From Psychrobacillus sp042945595 (GTDB taxonomy: Bacteria; Bacillota; Bacilli; Bacillales_A; Planococcaceae), in the NCBI RefSeq assembly GCF_042945595.1, contig NZ_CP168493.1, positions 3,472,001 through 3,536,000 of the forward strand: DNA of 64,000 bases, read 5' to 3'. The notes beneath the pieces are model-generated. The model had not been told where the DNA came from. It was given only the letters and a program-made list of their open reading frames with translations, and searched no databases. Below are positions 17,020 to 25,890 of the stretch, piece by piece (the stretch's first letter is position 1; every line of letters starts with the position of its first letter). Made by a program: the position numbers and the translations under genes.

Positions 17020-17820
17020 ATGACCAAACTTTTTGAGAGCAAATACATACCACTTGCCAACTTTTTCAAACAATCAACTAATAAAGAAGTTACATTACAA
17101 TATAGTGAAATTGAAGCAGTCATTGGGCAAATATTGCCGAATGCTGCGTATTTAAGTAGCAGTTGGTGGAAAAAGACAAAGCCACCTGCATTACATTATT
17201 TCGCCTGGACAGATAATGGATACTCCGTAAAATCTGTAGAATTAGGGAAATCAGTTACTTTTCATAGCAACGTTATAGAAACAGAAGAAAGGCTCTTAGA
17301 TGAAAATAACCAACAAGATATTCTTATCATACGGGAAGCAGAATTAGAAGATGCTCGTTCATTCATTCGCTTACAGGAATCCATTTTCTCTGAAACAGAC
17401 TTTATGTTGTATGGAAAATCAGACATACAAATGACTGTTCAAAGCATTCGGAAAGAAATGACTCACTGGAAAAATACATCTAATTCTATTTTACTTTTCG
17501 CGATCATGAATGGACAATTTGCTGGGTATGTATTATTTACCGGTGGACCAGCTCCACGTGCATTGCATAGAGCTTCTGTAGTTATTGGTGTGAAACAAGA
17601 GTTTTCTAATAAAGGGATCGCTTCTTCTCTTATGCATCATGGGGAGAAATGGGCAAAAGAGGTAGGAATTTCAAAACTTGAGCTTTCCGTCATTAAAGAG
17701 AATACGAATGCACAAAAGCTTTATAAAAAGCTTGGTTTCGCTATTGAAGGCGACCGAAAAAATGCGTTAGTCATTAATGATCACTTTGTGGATGAGTTTT
17801 ATATGGGTAAATTGATATAA
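17020..17820 (+). CDS. GNAT-family N-acetyltransferase with extra N-terminal domain
   Basis: The 266-residue protein has a C-terminal GNAT domain (about 100-266). The acetyl-CoA motif is VKQEFSNKGIASSLMHHGE, followed by LSVIKENTNAQKLYKKLGF, which is like RimI/YkwB-type enzymes. The first roughly 95 residues (ILPNAAYLSSSWWKK, HYFAWTDNGYSVKSVE) form a separate unrecognised domain that resembles a small DNA- or ligand-binding module seen fused to nucleases. Substrate unknown. It has its own terminator. Confidence 0.85.
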   Translation: MTKLFESKYIPLANFFKQSTNKEVTLQYSEIEAVIGQILPNAAYLSSSWWKKTKPPALHYFAWTDNGYSVKSVELGKSVTFHSNVIETEERLLDENNQQDILIIREAELEDARSFIRLQESIFSETDFMLYGKSDIQMTVQSIRKEMTHWKNTSNSILLFAIMNGQFAGYVLFTGGPAPRALHRASVVIGVKQEFSNKGIASSLMHHGEKWAKEVGISKLELSVIKENTNAQKLYKKLGFAIEGDRKNALVINDHFVDEFYMGKLI

Positions 17821-17825
17821 CCAAT

Positions 17826-17868
17826 TAGTAAAGACCGGCCAATATTATTTTGGTCGGTCTTTTTTGTG
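17826..17868 (+). terminator. Terminator after GNAT gene
   Basis: AAAGACCG(G)CCAA / TTGG(T)CGGTCTTTTTT stem with a short AT loop. Confidence 0.82.
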
Positions 17869-17904
17869 AGTTTGCGATTAGACCGCTGATTCACCCATTA
17901 CTCC

Positions 17905-18489
17905 TTATCTCATTTTCGATACATATGGATTGTCCGTTTCCCAAAACCGATATGGGTAGTGTACTGCGTCTCCACTATTATCGATACCTATTCTAGGTCC
18001 AGTAGAAATTGAACGTACTTCCACACCTTCTGTTATGTACAAGGGCTTTTCCGTCCACTTTTTTCCGTAGTATTCCATCGTGATTCCTAATGCTTTTGTT
18101 AATTTTCCAGGGCCGTTTGTCCATTGTTTCATTGGGAGGTCATTTCGAATTTCTTTCATTTGTTCAAGACCTTTGATTGGTTCTACTGCTCGTATTAAAA
18201 TGGCATTGGGTGTTCCTTCCACGCCAGCCACTACGTTAATCAGCGTATGTGTATGCATTTGGTAAGTGTAAATAAGCCCAGGTTCTCCAAACATCACTTC
18301 CGTGCGCTTTGTTCTTCGGTTTCCGAAACTATGCGCCGCTTTATCTTCCGCTCCCATATATGCTTCCACTTCCACAATTTTACCGATAAGTAATCCACTA
18401 TTATGCTCATGCACGATATATTTTCCTAATAAATCTTTTGCAAGCTCTAATGTTGGCTGTTGAAAAAAAGTTTCATCAATTGGTTTCAA
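17905..18489 (-). CDS. DNA-3-methyladenine glycosylase (AAG/MPG family)
   Basis: A 194-residue alkyladenine DNA glycosylase that removes 3-methyladenine, hypoxanthine and related bases to start base-excision repair. Family motifs are LAKDLLGKYIVH, the catalytic-acid segment GKIVEVEAYMGAEDKAAHS, MFGEPGLIYTYQMH and NGPGKLTKALGI. Length matches B. subtilis YxlJ/AAG. No operon partner. Confidence 0.93.
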   Translation of the reverse strand: MKPIDETFFQQPTLELAKDLLGKYIVHEHNSGLLIGKIVEVEAYMGAEDKAAHSFGNRRTKRTEVMFGEPGLIYTYQMHTHTLINVVAGVEGTPNAILIRAVEPIKGLEQMKEIRNDLPMKQWTNGPGKLTKALGITMEYYGKKWTEKPLYITEGVEVRSISTGPRIGIDNSGDAVHYPYRFWETDNPYVSKMR

Positions 18490-18578
18490 TTTAAATAAAC
18501 CCCATTTTCTTCGCTTTAATTGTTAGTTTTTCTCTGAATTTCAAATATACACTCACAGACTTTCTGATTTATCTTCTC

Positions 18579-19103
18579 CTACTTTACATTTGTTAAACTC
18601 TCTAAAAAACCTTTTACTTCCTTTGGGCTTCGTAATATACATATATCTGCTTTGACTTCTCTTAAAACCACTACTATTCCTGGACGAGCGTCGTTCGGAA
18701 AACACCAAACCCACTTCGCAAATGCTATATCTATTTTTTCCTCACAGCCAGGAGCCATATCAGGGCGGGTAGTTCCTCTGTGCATCCATGCTCTCTTCAA
18801 AACTCTATACGTACATAGAAATCTTGGGAAATCCAAGAAGATAATTAAATCCGCATACTTGGCTCTTAACTCTAAAGTAGAATCAAAATTACCATCAATA
18901 ATCCATTCATCTTCTTCTAATTTCCCTTGAATTTTTTCTCTGAATTCTGGCTTTGGAGTTGGAACCCATCCAGCGTTCCAAAAGAGTGCGTCTAAATGGA
19001 CTAACGGTAATTGCCACCTCTTTGCAAGCTTTGTTGATAATGTCGATTTCCCTGCGCCACTCGAGCCAATGATTAGGATTCTTTTATGTTTTAATTTCCC
19101 CAA
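18579..19103 (-). CDS. P-loop kinase-like protein (FlaR / DNA topology modulation type)
   Basis: A 174-residue NTP-binding protein with Walker A GSSGAGKST (about 13-21). It also has the shikimate/adenylate-kinase-like elements HLDALFWNAGWVPTP and WIIDGNFDSTLELR. This layout is that of proteins annotated as topology modulation protein FlaR; the true substrate of the family is not known to me. ATG at 19103 follows GGGGA. Confidence 0.8.
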   Translation of the reverse strand: MGKLKHKRILIIGSSGAGKSTLSTKLAKRWQLPLVHLDALFWNAGWVPTPKPEFREKIQGKLEEDEWIIDGNFDSTLELRAKYADLIIFLDFPRFLCTYRVLKRAWMHRGTTRPDMAPGCEEKIDIAFAKWVWCFPNDARPGIVVVLREVKADICILRSPKEVKGFLESLTNVK

Positions 19104-19159
19104 TTCCCCACTCCCCTTGCGTTACTACTTCTTCATTTTACTATGTTTTAACATCCAAA

Positions 19160-19196
19160 CATAATAAAACCCGCTCCAATATAGAACGGGTTCCTA
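19160..19196 (-). terminator. niaP terminator
   Basis: Arms AACCCG / CGGGTT with partly paired TTC/GAG, followed on the minus strand by TTTATTATG. Confidence 0.72.
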
Positions 19197-19198
19197 AA

Positions 19199-20401
19199 TT
19201 AATCTAATTCAACTTGTTTTGTTTCGGTACCAAGAATTAGAACGGATAATACTCCAATGACGATGGCGATACAGAATATACCGAAAATCCAGCTAATTTC
19301 ATATCCTGCTGTTACAAGCGACCCAACTAATAGAGGTCCTAAAATTCCTCCTACACGGCCCACTGAAGCAGCCATTCCAGAACCTGTTGCACGGATAACT
19401 GTTGGGTACTGTTCCGGGGAATAAGCATATAAAGCTCCCCAAGCTCCTAGGTTAAAGAACGACAATAACATACCAGAAATAATTAATGCAGCAGTTGTAT
19501 CAGCAGAACCAAATACAAATGCACTCGCTGCAGTTCCAAGTAAATAGGTAACTAGCACAAACTTGCGACCCATTTTTTCTATTAACCATGCTGCAGAGAA
19601 GTAACCGGGCAATTGAGCAAGCGTCATGATTAATATATACTCAAAGCTCTTTATCAAACTGAATCCTTTTATCACCATCACACTTGGTAACCACAAGAAC
19701 ATTCCATAATAAGAAAATACGACCGTAAACCAAACAATCCAGAGCATTAAAGTCCGTTTCGCATATTGCTTGGACCATACTTCTTTCATATTTTGCATAA
19801 TCGTTCTAGATTGTGTTTTCTTCTCCGTAAAGCGAGGTGAATCTGGTAATTTAATACGTAAATAGATGGCGTAAAATGCAGGTAATGCAGTAATTACTAA
19901 AGCAATTCTCCAACCGTAAGTCGGAATAATAAAGTAAGCAATTAGTGCTGATATTAACCAGCCCGCAGCCCAAAAACTTTCTAATAATACAACGACCCTG
20001 CCTCGTTCTTTTGCCTCTACACTTTCAGATACTAGTGTTGACGCAACAGGTAATTCCCCACCTAGACCCATTCCAACGAAGAATCGTAAAATCAAAAATG
20101 CTGCCAATGTAGTTGTCAACGCGGATAATCCTCCTGCGATAGAAAACAGCAATAACGTTAACATAAAAATCTTTTTCCGACCTACTTTATCAGCAAAAAC
20201 GCCAAAAACTAATGCGCCAACTGCCATCCCGATAGAGTTCACGCTTCCGATCCATCCCATTTGCACTGGAGTTAAACCCCAATCTACAGACAGCGCTGCA
20301 ATAATGAATGATAGAATACCTACATCCATTGCATCGAACATCCATGCAAGTCCTGCAATTCCTAATAATTTATTCTTTGATAAAGAATTCTTTTTACTCA
20401 T
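19199..20401 (-). CDS. niaP: Niacin transporter NiaP (MFS)
   Basis: A 400-residue, 12-segment MFS carrier. Extended blocks match B. subtilis NiaP (YceI) as I recall it: GLAWMFDAMDVGILSFIIAA, GMGLGGELPVASTLVSE, FSYYGMFLWLPSVM, MTLAQLPGYFSAAWLIEK and ETKQVELD at the end. It imports nicotinate/nicotinamide for NAD synthesis. The ATG follows AGGGGA. Paired direct repeats between its promoter and start (20414-20444) may be the niacin-responsive operator. Confidence 0.88.
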   Translation of the reverse strand: MSKKNSLSKNKLLGIAGLAWMFDAMDVGILSFIIAALSVDWGLTPVQMGWIGSVNSIGMAVGALVFGVFADKVGRKKIFMLTLLLFSIAGGLSALTTTLAAFLILRFFVGMGLGGELPVASTLVSESVEAKERGRVVVLLESFWAAGWLISALIAYFIIPTYGWRIALVITALPAFYAIYLRIKLPDSPRFTEKKTQSRTIMQNMKEVWSKQYAKRTLMLWIVWFTVVFSYYGMFLWLPSVMVIKGFSLIKSFEYILIMTLAQLPGYFSAAWLIEKMGRKFVLVTYLLGTAASAFVFGSADTTAALIISGMLLSFFNLGAWGALYAYSPEQYPTVIRATGSGMAASVGRVGGILGPLLVGSLVTAGYEISWIFGIFCIAIVIGVLSVLILGTETKQVELD

Positions 20402-20413
20402 ATATTTCCCCTG

Positions 20414-20444
20414 TCTTTACATCTGTCGTGTGTTATCTTTACAT
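20414..20444 (-). promoter_or_regulatory. Paired direct repeats, candidate NiaR operator of niaP
   Basis: TCTTTACAT occurs at 20414-20422 and 20436-20444, exactly 22 bp apart (two helical turns), from the transcription start region to the ribosome binding site of niaP. Assignment to NiaR is inference. Confidence 0.45.
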
Positions 20445-20448
20445 GAAT

Positions 20449-20477
20449 AGTATACGCATCGAATCGTAAACTATCAA
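20449..20477 (-). promoter_or_regulatory. niaP promoter
   Basis: -35 TTGATA (20472-20477), 17-bp spacer, -10 TATACT (20449-20454). Confidence 0.65.
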
Positions 20478-20575
20478 TAGAAATTTAATCTTGTTTTTTA
20501 TACTTTATTAAGGTAGAATGTCCTTTATAGAAATACATATGTTTATTCAAGAAGAACAGAGAGGCGGATATCATC

Positions 20576-21631
20576 ATGGCTTGGCAAGGTTTAATGGAAG
20601 AATATAAAGAATTTTTACCTATAACAGAAAAAACTCCTAAATTATCATTACACGAGGGAAATACGCCTCTTATTAAACTAGATAACTTGTCAAAAAAACT
20701 AGGAATCGAACTTTACGGAAAAGTGGAAGGGGCAAATCCGACTGGATCATTTAAAGATCGCGGGATGGTATTTGCTGTAGCTAAAGCAATAGAAGAAGGG
20801 AGTAAATGTGTTATTTGTGCTTCTACAGGTAACACTTCAGCTGCTGCTGCTGCATACGCTGCTCGGGCAGGGATAAAATCCATCGTAGTGATACCAAAAG
20901 GAAAAGTTGCGCTTGGTAAATTAGCACAAGCTTGCATGTACGGTGCTAAAATTATTGAGATTGATGGAAACTTTGACGATGCACTACAAATTGTTCGGAA
21001 AGTCAGCGAAACAACACCTGTTGCATTAGTTAACTCGGTGAATCCGTATCGTCTAGAAGGACAAAAAACAGCTGCCTTTGAAATTGTAGATGCGCTAGGT
21101 TCTTCTCCTGAATTTTTATGTATTCCGGTCGGCAATGCAGGAAATATTAGTGCTTATTGGAAAGGTTTCAAAGAATATCATGAAGTAAAACAATCTGGTT
21201 TGCCGAAAATGTATGGGTTTGAAGCAGAAGGCTCGGCTGCAATCGTACAAGGTTCACCAATTGCTAGTCCTGAAACAATTGCAACAGCAATTCGAATTGG
21301 AAATCCTGCGAGTTGGTCATTAGCGGAAGCGGCTCGTGACGAATCTGGTGGCATTATTGACTCTGTTACTGACGAAGAAATATTAAACTCATATCAGTTA
21401 ATTGCTAGTCGTGAAGGTCTGTTTATAGAACCGGGTTCCGCAGCATCTTTAGCAGGGGTTATTAAATCTGTGAAAAGCGGAAAAATTCCTGTAGGAAGCA
21501 AAGTAGTAACAATTTTTACTGGTAACGGCTTAAAAGATCCAGATACCGCTATGCAAGTTTCTACAGTGGATTTAATATCTTTAAAAAATGATGAGGAAGA
21601 AATTCGACGATATATCGAGGGAGTACTATGA
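20576..21631 (+). CDS. thrC: Threonine synthase
   Basis: A 351-residue PLP enzyme of fold type II that converts O-phosphohomoserine to threonine. The PLP lysine is in NPTGSFKDRGM (about residue 60), with the STGNTSAAAAAYAARAG and phosphate-loop GNAGNISAYW motifs. The length fits the short Bacillus-type ThrC. It overlaps thrB by 4 bp (ATGA), so the two are coupled. The usual third partner hom is not adjacent here. Confidence 0.96.
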   Translation: MAWQGLMEEYKEFLPITEKTPKLSLHEGNTPLIKLDNLSKKLGIELYGKVEGANPTGSFKDRGMVFAVAKAIEEGSKCVICASTGNTSAAAAAYAARAGIKSIVVIPKGKVALGKLAQACMYGAKIIEIDGNFDDALQIVRKVSETTPVALVNSVNPYRLEGQKTAAFEIVDALGSSPEFLCIPVGNAGNISAYWKGFKEYHEVKQSGLPKMYGFEAEGSAAIVQGSPIASPETIATAIRIGNPASWSLAEAARDESGGIIDSVTDEEILNSYQLIASREGLFIEPGSAASLAGVIKSVKSGKIPVGSKVVTIFTGNGLKDPDTAMQVSTVDLISLKNDEEEIRRYIEGVL

Positions 21632-22548
21632 GTAAAAAGTGGGCAATTTCCATACCAGCAAGTACAGCTAATTTAGGCCCTGGTTTTGACTCTATTGGAA
21701 TCGCTTTGGATAAATATTTAGATGTCGATGTGGAGATTGCTACGGATTGGAAAATTGATAATTTATCAAAAAATCTTCCCGACATACCAAATCCACAAGA
21801 GCACTTAATCGTCCAAGCTGCTCAAAAAACAGCTCAAATGCATGGGCTTACATTACCTAACTGCCATTTAAAGGTGAAAAGTGAAATTCCACTCGCTCGC
21901 GGTATGGGAAGTAGTGCATCTGCTATTGTTGCAGGGATAGAAGTTGCTAACCAGGTACTAAATCTTCAGCTCACATCACATGATAAATTGAAAGTAGCGA
22001 CTGTTATGGAGGGTCATCCCGATAATGCTGCTGCTTCCATTTTTGGAGGATTTACTATTTCATCCTGTGCAAAAAATGGGGAAATCAACGTGTTTCATGC
22101 TGCTAATATTGACGCCACTTTTGTTTTATTCATACCAAACTTTGAATTAAAAACAGAAAAAGCTAGAAATGCCTTACCGGATAGTTATACTCGTAAGATA
22201 GCCGCACAAGCAAGCGCTACTGCAAACTTGTTAACAGCGGCATTTCTAACACAGTCATTCGAACAAGTGGGGACGTATATGGAGCAGGATTTGTTTCATG
22301 AACCATATCGACTAGACCTAATTCCAGAAAGCAGGGAGATTATTATTGCGGCTAAAAAGGCTGGGGCATTTGGAACTTGCATAAGTGGGGCTGGACCAAC
22401 CCTTCTCTCCCTTGTCCAAAAAGGAACTGAAGAAAAATTTATCTCTAACTTATATGGAAAGTTTCCTAACTTTGAACTCACCCCAGTTGGAATGAATTTA
22501 ACAGGAACGATCGTTTCGATCTATAAAGAAGGCAGCACAGTTCTCTAA
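21628..22548 (+). CDS. thrB: Homoserine kinase
   Basis: A 306-residue GHMP kinase that phosphorylates homoserine with ATP, giving the ThrC substrate. Motifs are PASTANLGPGFDSIGIAL, the ATP loop PLARGMGSSASAIVAGIEVA and the C-terminal GTCISGAGPTLLSL. Its ATG overlaps the thrC stop. The 3' end of the gene forms one arm of its own terminator, and the stop codon lies across the loop. Confidence 0.96.
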   Translation: MSKKWAISIPASTANLGPGFDSIGIALDKYLDVDVEIATDWKIDNLSKNLPDIPNPQEHLIVQAAQKTAQMHGLTLPNCHLKVKSEIPLARGMGSSASAIVAGIEVANQVLNLQLTSHDKLKVATVMEGHPDNAAASIFGGFTISSCAKNGEINVFHAANIDATFVLFIPNFELKTEKARNALPDSYTRKIAAQASATANLLTAAFLTQSFEQVGTYMEQDLFHEPYRLDLIPESREIIIAAKKAGAFGTCISGAGPTLLSLVQKGTEEKFISNLYGKFPNFELTPVGMNLTGTIVSIYKEGSTVL

Positions 22549-22566
22549 CTGTGCTGCCTTTTTTGT
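22529..22566 (+). terminator. thrCB terminator overlapping the thrB stop
   Basis: Perfect 14-bp stem AAGGCAGCACAGTT, loop CTCT, then six T. The TAA stop of thrB (22546-22548) straddles the loop and second arm. Confidence 0.9.
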
Positions 22567-22634
22567 ATCAATTATACTTTTAGCTGCGTAGCATTAATAA
22601 TGCAAAAGTGGAACTTCCATGTATTGACCCAAAC

Positions 22635-23288
22635 CTAGTATTTCATAGCACTGACGTATTTACCAATCTTCCTCCAATCATCCTCTATAAAATCTCTGTT
22701 GGAAGGACGATAAAAAACTGCAGCTGGGTGATAGGTTGGAATGATCCTATATTTTTCATCTGACCATATATACTTATTTTCTTCCAGTGAACCTAAATGT
22801 CTCACCGCATGATCAAGTACTTGTCCGTGCAAATTAGATACTTTCGCATCTTTGCCAAGTAGACGCTGTAGCCCAACATTTCCTAACGTCACAATGACCA
22901 TTGGTGCTATGTTTTTAATTTCATAGTCGAGTAATGGCGCATGTGCATTGATTTCTTGCTTTGTTGGAGGTCGATTATATTTTTTTTCTGTTATTTCACC
23001 ATTTCTCATCTTTTTTTCTTTCCACATGTACGGTCTACTTCTCACAGCACTCGTCATATAAACGTCATCTCTTGTCAGGTTGATACTTTTAAGAGACTTT
23101 TCTAGCTCATCTCCTGCTCTACCGATGAAAGGTATACCATGTATAGCTTCATTTTCTCCTGGTGCTTCTCCTATTAATAATATTGCGGGATTTTTGGGAC
23201 CTTTCCCTTTGACGAAACCTTCTACTGGAAAGCCTTCTATTCTATTCATTCCAAGTGCAACTAGTTCATCTGGCAACTCGAATAGCAA
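22635..23288 (-). CDS. Uracil-DNA-glycosylase-superfamily protein without Fe-S cysteines
   Basis: A 217-residue protein of the family 4/SPO1-polymerase-like UDG fold: motif 1 GEAPGENEAIHGIPFIGRAG (about 41-60), a VTLGNVGLQRLLG core and motif 2 HPAAVFYRPSNR. True family 4 enzymes bind [4Fe-4S] through four Cys; this sequence has no cysteine at all. It is thus a Bacillales variant whose activity is uncertain. It starts at TTG (23288) with GGAGG seven bases upstream and is read just after the PAP2 gene. Confidence 0.82.
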   Translation of the reverse strand: MLFELPDELVALGMNRIEGFPVEGFVKGKGPKNPAILLIGEAPGENEAIHGIPFIGRAGDELEKSLKSINLTRDDVYMTSAVRSRPYMWKEKKMRNGEITEKKYNRPPTKQEINAHAPLLDYEIKNIAPMVIVTLGNVGLQRLLGKDAKVSNLHGQVLDHAVRHLGSLEENKYIWSDEKYRIIPTYHPAAVFYRPSNRDFIEDDWRKIGKYVSAMKY

Positions 23289-23302
23289 GATATGTCCTCC
23301 TT

Positions 23303-23338
23303 TAAAAAATCCCTTCCTAAAAAGGAAAGGATTTTACA
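23303..23338 (-). terminator. Terminator after PAP2 gene
   Basis: Stem AAAATCCTTTCC / GGAAGGGATTTT followed by TTTTT on the minus strand, between the PAP2 stop and the ribosome binding site of the UDG gene. Confidence 0.72.
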
Positions 23339-23945
23339 ATTTAATCTTTGGAACGCTTTTTTTACGGTATTCATACCACAACGCAACAATAACGAACCAT
23401 GTATACCCAACCATCCATCCTGCTAACACATCTGATGCAAAATGACGGGATTCAGCAATACGAGATAAACCAATCATCATTGTAAGGAGTATTGCTCCAA
23501 TCCAAATAAGTATACGGATTTTTTTATTTGATTGATGTTCAGTTAGAAAATACGCAACCGTGAAGACATATAATAATCCTCCCATCGCGTGCCCAGATGG
23601 GAAACTAAAGCTATGTAATTGATGGGGAATATCTGGCCTAGCCCGCTGTACCCAATTTTTTAATAATTGATTGAGCACATTTCCTACACCAACCGTAAAC
23701 AAACCAAACAGCATTCCGCGATAGTTTTTTGAGCGTATCCACAAGTACCCAAACAATATTAGCATTACGATAATAACAAATGCGGTTTCTCCTAAATAAT
23801 GAAAAGCAATAATAAATTGATTGCCACTAAGTAATTCAGACATTTTATGATCAAATGAAACCATCTCATCCTTAGTAAATGTTAAAAAGAACGTAGCAAA
23901 CCCAAATAACGTAGCTAGTCCTAGCGGATAAAACCATTTTTTCAT
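23334..23945 (-). CDS. PAP2-family membrane phosphatase
   Basis: A 203-residue protein with six predicted membrane segments and the complete phosphatase signature: KNWVQRARP, FSFPSGHAMG, SRIAESRHFASDVLAG (Arg, His and Asp of the charge relay). Members dephosphorylate undecaprenyl pyrophosphate (BcrC type) or phosphatidylglycerol phosphate on the outer face. Which lipid is used here cannot be told. GGAGGGAATTAT precedes the ATG. Confidence 0.9.
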   Translation of the reverse strand: MKKWFYPLGLATLFGFATFFLTFTKDEMVSFDHKMSELLSGNQFIIAFHYLGETAFVIIVMLILFGYLWIRSKNYRGMLFGLFTVGVGNVLNQLLKNWVQRARPDIPHQLHSFSFPSGHAMGGLLYVFTVAYFLTEHQSNKKIRILIWIGAILLTMMIGLSRIAESRHFASDVLAGWMVGYTWFVIVALWYEYRKKSVPKIKL

Positions 23946-24024
23946 ATAATTCCCTCCTAATATCCATTACAAAAAGTATAAGCTAGATATTCATTAAGTA
24001 CAAATTAAAATAAGGATGTCCATC

Positions 24025-24058
24025 TGATTGATCGATTATGCCGAATGATTGTTCGATT
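24025..24058. repeat. Two-copy 21-bp repeat (array E)
   Basis: TGATTG(A/T)TCGATT occurs at 24025 and 24046, exactly 21 bp apart, between the PAP2 start and the yclQ terminator. It is a minimal member of the same periodic class as arrays A-D. Confidence 0.6.
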
Positions 24059-24065
24059 CACCAAA

Positions 24066-24102
24066 AAGCAAAAATCCACGAGGAACTGCTCCCCGCGGAC
24101 TT
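24066..24102 (-). terminator. yclNOPQ terminator
   Basis: GTCCGCGGGG / CCTCGTGGAT stem (with G-T pairs), then TTTTTG on the minus strand. Confidence 0.72.
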
Positions 24103-24113
24103 TTATTTCTTTC

Positions 24114-25109
24114 TTATTTCAACGCTTCAAGTACAGCATCAATTTTAGCATTCTCTGATTCAATACCGCCGCCGGACAAGTACCAAACTTCTGGATCTAA
24201 GTAATAAATTTTGCCATTTTTAGCAGCGTTTGTTTTACCGACAATGTCATTTTCAATTGCCGCTTTTGTACCTGATTCTCCCTCAGTTACTACAGCGTCG
24301 CGATCTACTACGAAAAGAATATCAGGGTTTTTCTCCAAAACGTATTCATATGAAACGCTTTGCCCATGTGTAGAAACTTCCAGGTTTTCATCAACGGCTT
24401 TTACACCATATGCATCATGGATTACACCGAAACGTGAACCAGGGCCATAAGCACTTAATTCGCCTTCAGATGCAAGGACGATTAAAGCTTTATCATCTAA
24501 ACTAGCTGTTTTTTCTTTTACTTCCACAAGTTTTGCATCAATTTTTTCTAATGCTGCAGTCGCTTCTGCTTCTTTACCAAATATTTTACCAGCTAATGCT
24601 GTATTTGCTTTAAATGAATTTACATAGTCAGCAGTGTTTAAACCAACAAAAACGGTTGGAGCAATTTTACTTAATTCTTCATATGCATCTGCTTGACGAC
24701 CGGAAATGAAAATTACATCTGGTTTCATTGCACTGATTGCTTCGAAATCCGGCTCTTTCAATGCGCCAGCATTTTTGTAAGTAGCTTCATCTGCATATTT
24801 GCTTAAGTATTTCGGTAAACTGCTTTGTGATACGGAAGTTACGTCAACTCCAAGGGAATCTAATGTATCTAGGAAACCGTAGTCAAATACAACAACTGTT
24901 TCAGGTTTTGCATCAAGTGTTACTTCTTTATATCCTTCTGGTTGTGCAATTGTTAATGGGAAAACAGAAGCTTCTTCTGTTGCTCCTTCTGTAGTAGCAT
25001 CCTCTTTTGCTTTTGAAGTATCTTCTGTTGCTTCATTTTTCGAACCACATGCAGCTAATAATAGTACTAGCATTGCAAAAATCACCGATAATAATTTCCA
25101 GTTTTTCAT
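24114..25109 (-). CDS. yclQ: Siderophore ABC transporter substrate-binding lipoprotein (YclQ-like)
   Basis: A 331-residue type III (FecB/PeriplasmicBP_2) binding lipoprotein. The signal peptide ends in the lipobox LLLAACGS (Cys at about 21). The mature domain starts after an acidic linker and includes KPETVVVFDYGFLDTLDSLG and PDVIFISGRQADAYEEL. The start is at 25109 (MKNWKLL) with AAAGGAG upstream; a longer frame lacks a signal-like start. It is last of the four-gene operon whose order matches B. subtilis yclNOPQ, the petrobactin uptake system. The ligand is inferred from that match. Confidence 0.88.
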   Translation of the reverse strand: MKNWKLLSVIFAMLVLLLAACGSKNEATEDTSKAKEDATTEGATEEASVFPLTIAQPEGYKEVTLDAKPETVVVFDYGFLDTLDSLGVDVTSVSQSSLPKYLSKYADEATYKNAGALKEPDFEAISAMKPDVIFISGRQADAYEELSKIAPTVFVGLNTADYVNSFKANTALAGKIFGKEAEATAALEKIDAKLVEVKEKTASLDDKALIVLASEGELSAYGPGSRFGVIHDAYGVKAVDENLEVSTHGQSVSYEYVLEKNPDILFVVDRDAVVTEGESGTKAAIENDIVGKTNAAKNGKIYYLDPEVWYLSGGGIESENAKIDAVLEALK

Positions 25110-25128
25110 TTGTTGAAATCTCCTTTTT

Positions 25129-25890
25129 TTATGAATTAAAATATACACAGATTCTGCAACTATCCATTTCTTGAATTGGAATATCCATGTCATAAATCTC
25201 TTTTAAAGCATCCGAGTTAATAATCTCATGGGTTGGACCATCTTTGATCACACGTCCGTCTTTCAACGCAACAATATAATCCGAGTATACAGATGCAAAG
25301 TTAATGTCGTGCAATACAATTACAACCGTTTTCCCAAGCTCTGTTACAAGCTTTCGAAGAATCTTCATAATTTGAACAGAATGCTTCATATCCAAATTGT
25401 TTAAAGGTTCATCTAATAAAATATATTCTGTGTCTTGAGCAATAACCATCGCGATGAAAGCACGCTGACGTTGACCACCAGAAAGCTCGTCTAAGTAGCT
25501 ATCTTCTAAATCAGCTAAGTTCATATACTCAATTGCTTTGTCGACCATTTTAATATCTTCTGCATTTAAACGTCCTTTGGAATAAGGAAAACGTCCAAAC
25601 GAAACTAACTCACGAATAGTTAAACGAACATTCATATAGTTCGATTGTTTCAAAATGGATACGCGTTTGGAGAAGTCGTTGGATTTCCATTTACGTACAT
25701 CTGATTTATCTAGTAAGACCTCACCCGTGTCCGCATCTAACAAACGACTCACCATTGACAAAAGTGTTGATTTTCCAGCTCCATTAGGACCAATAAACGA
25801 AGTGATTTTTCCGGACTGAATATTTACACTGACATTGTCCACTACTGGCTTTTTAGCAAAATACTTTGTTACCTCTTTTAATTGGATCAT
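25129..25890 (-). CDS. yclP: Siderophore ABC transporter ATPase (YclP-like)
   Basis: A 253-residue FepC-type ATPase with Walker A GPNGAGKST (about 34-42), signature LSGGQRQR, Walker B EYILLDEPLN and H-loop VLHDINFA. It overlaps the upstream permease gene by 4 bp, so translation is coupled. It would energise ferric-siderophore import through the two permeases. Confidence 0.93.
   Translation of the reverse strand: MIQLKEVTKYFAKKPVVDNVSVNIQSGKITSFIGPNGAGKSTLLSMVSRLLDADTGEVLLDKSDVRKWKSNDFSKRVSILKQSNYMNVRLTIRELVSFGRFPYSKGRLNAEDIKMVDKAIEYMNLADLEDSYLDELSGGQRQRAFIAMVIAQDTEYILLDEPLNNLDMKHSVQIMKILRKLVTELGKTVVIVLHDINFASVYSDYIVALKDGRVIKDGPTHEIINSDALKEIYDMDIPIQEMDSCRICVYFNS

Noticed and set aside
17905..19103. 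Operon of the DNA glycosylase and FlaR-like gene
   Set aside because: A gap of about 90 bp and no shared signals; co-transcription cannot be supported from sequence alone.
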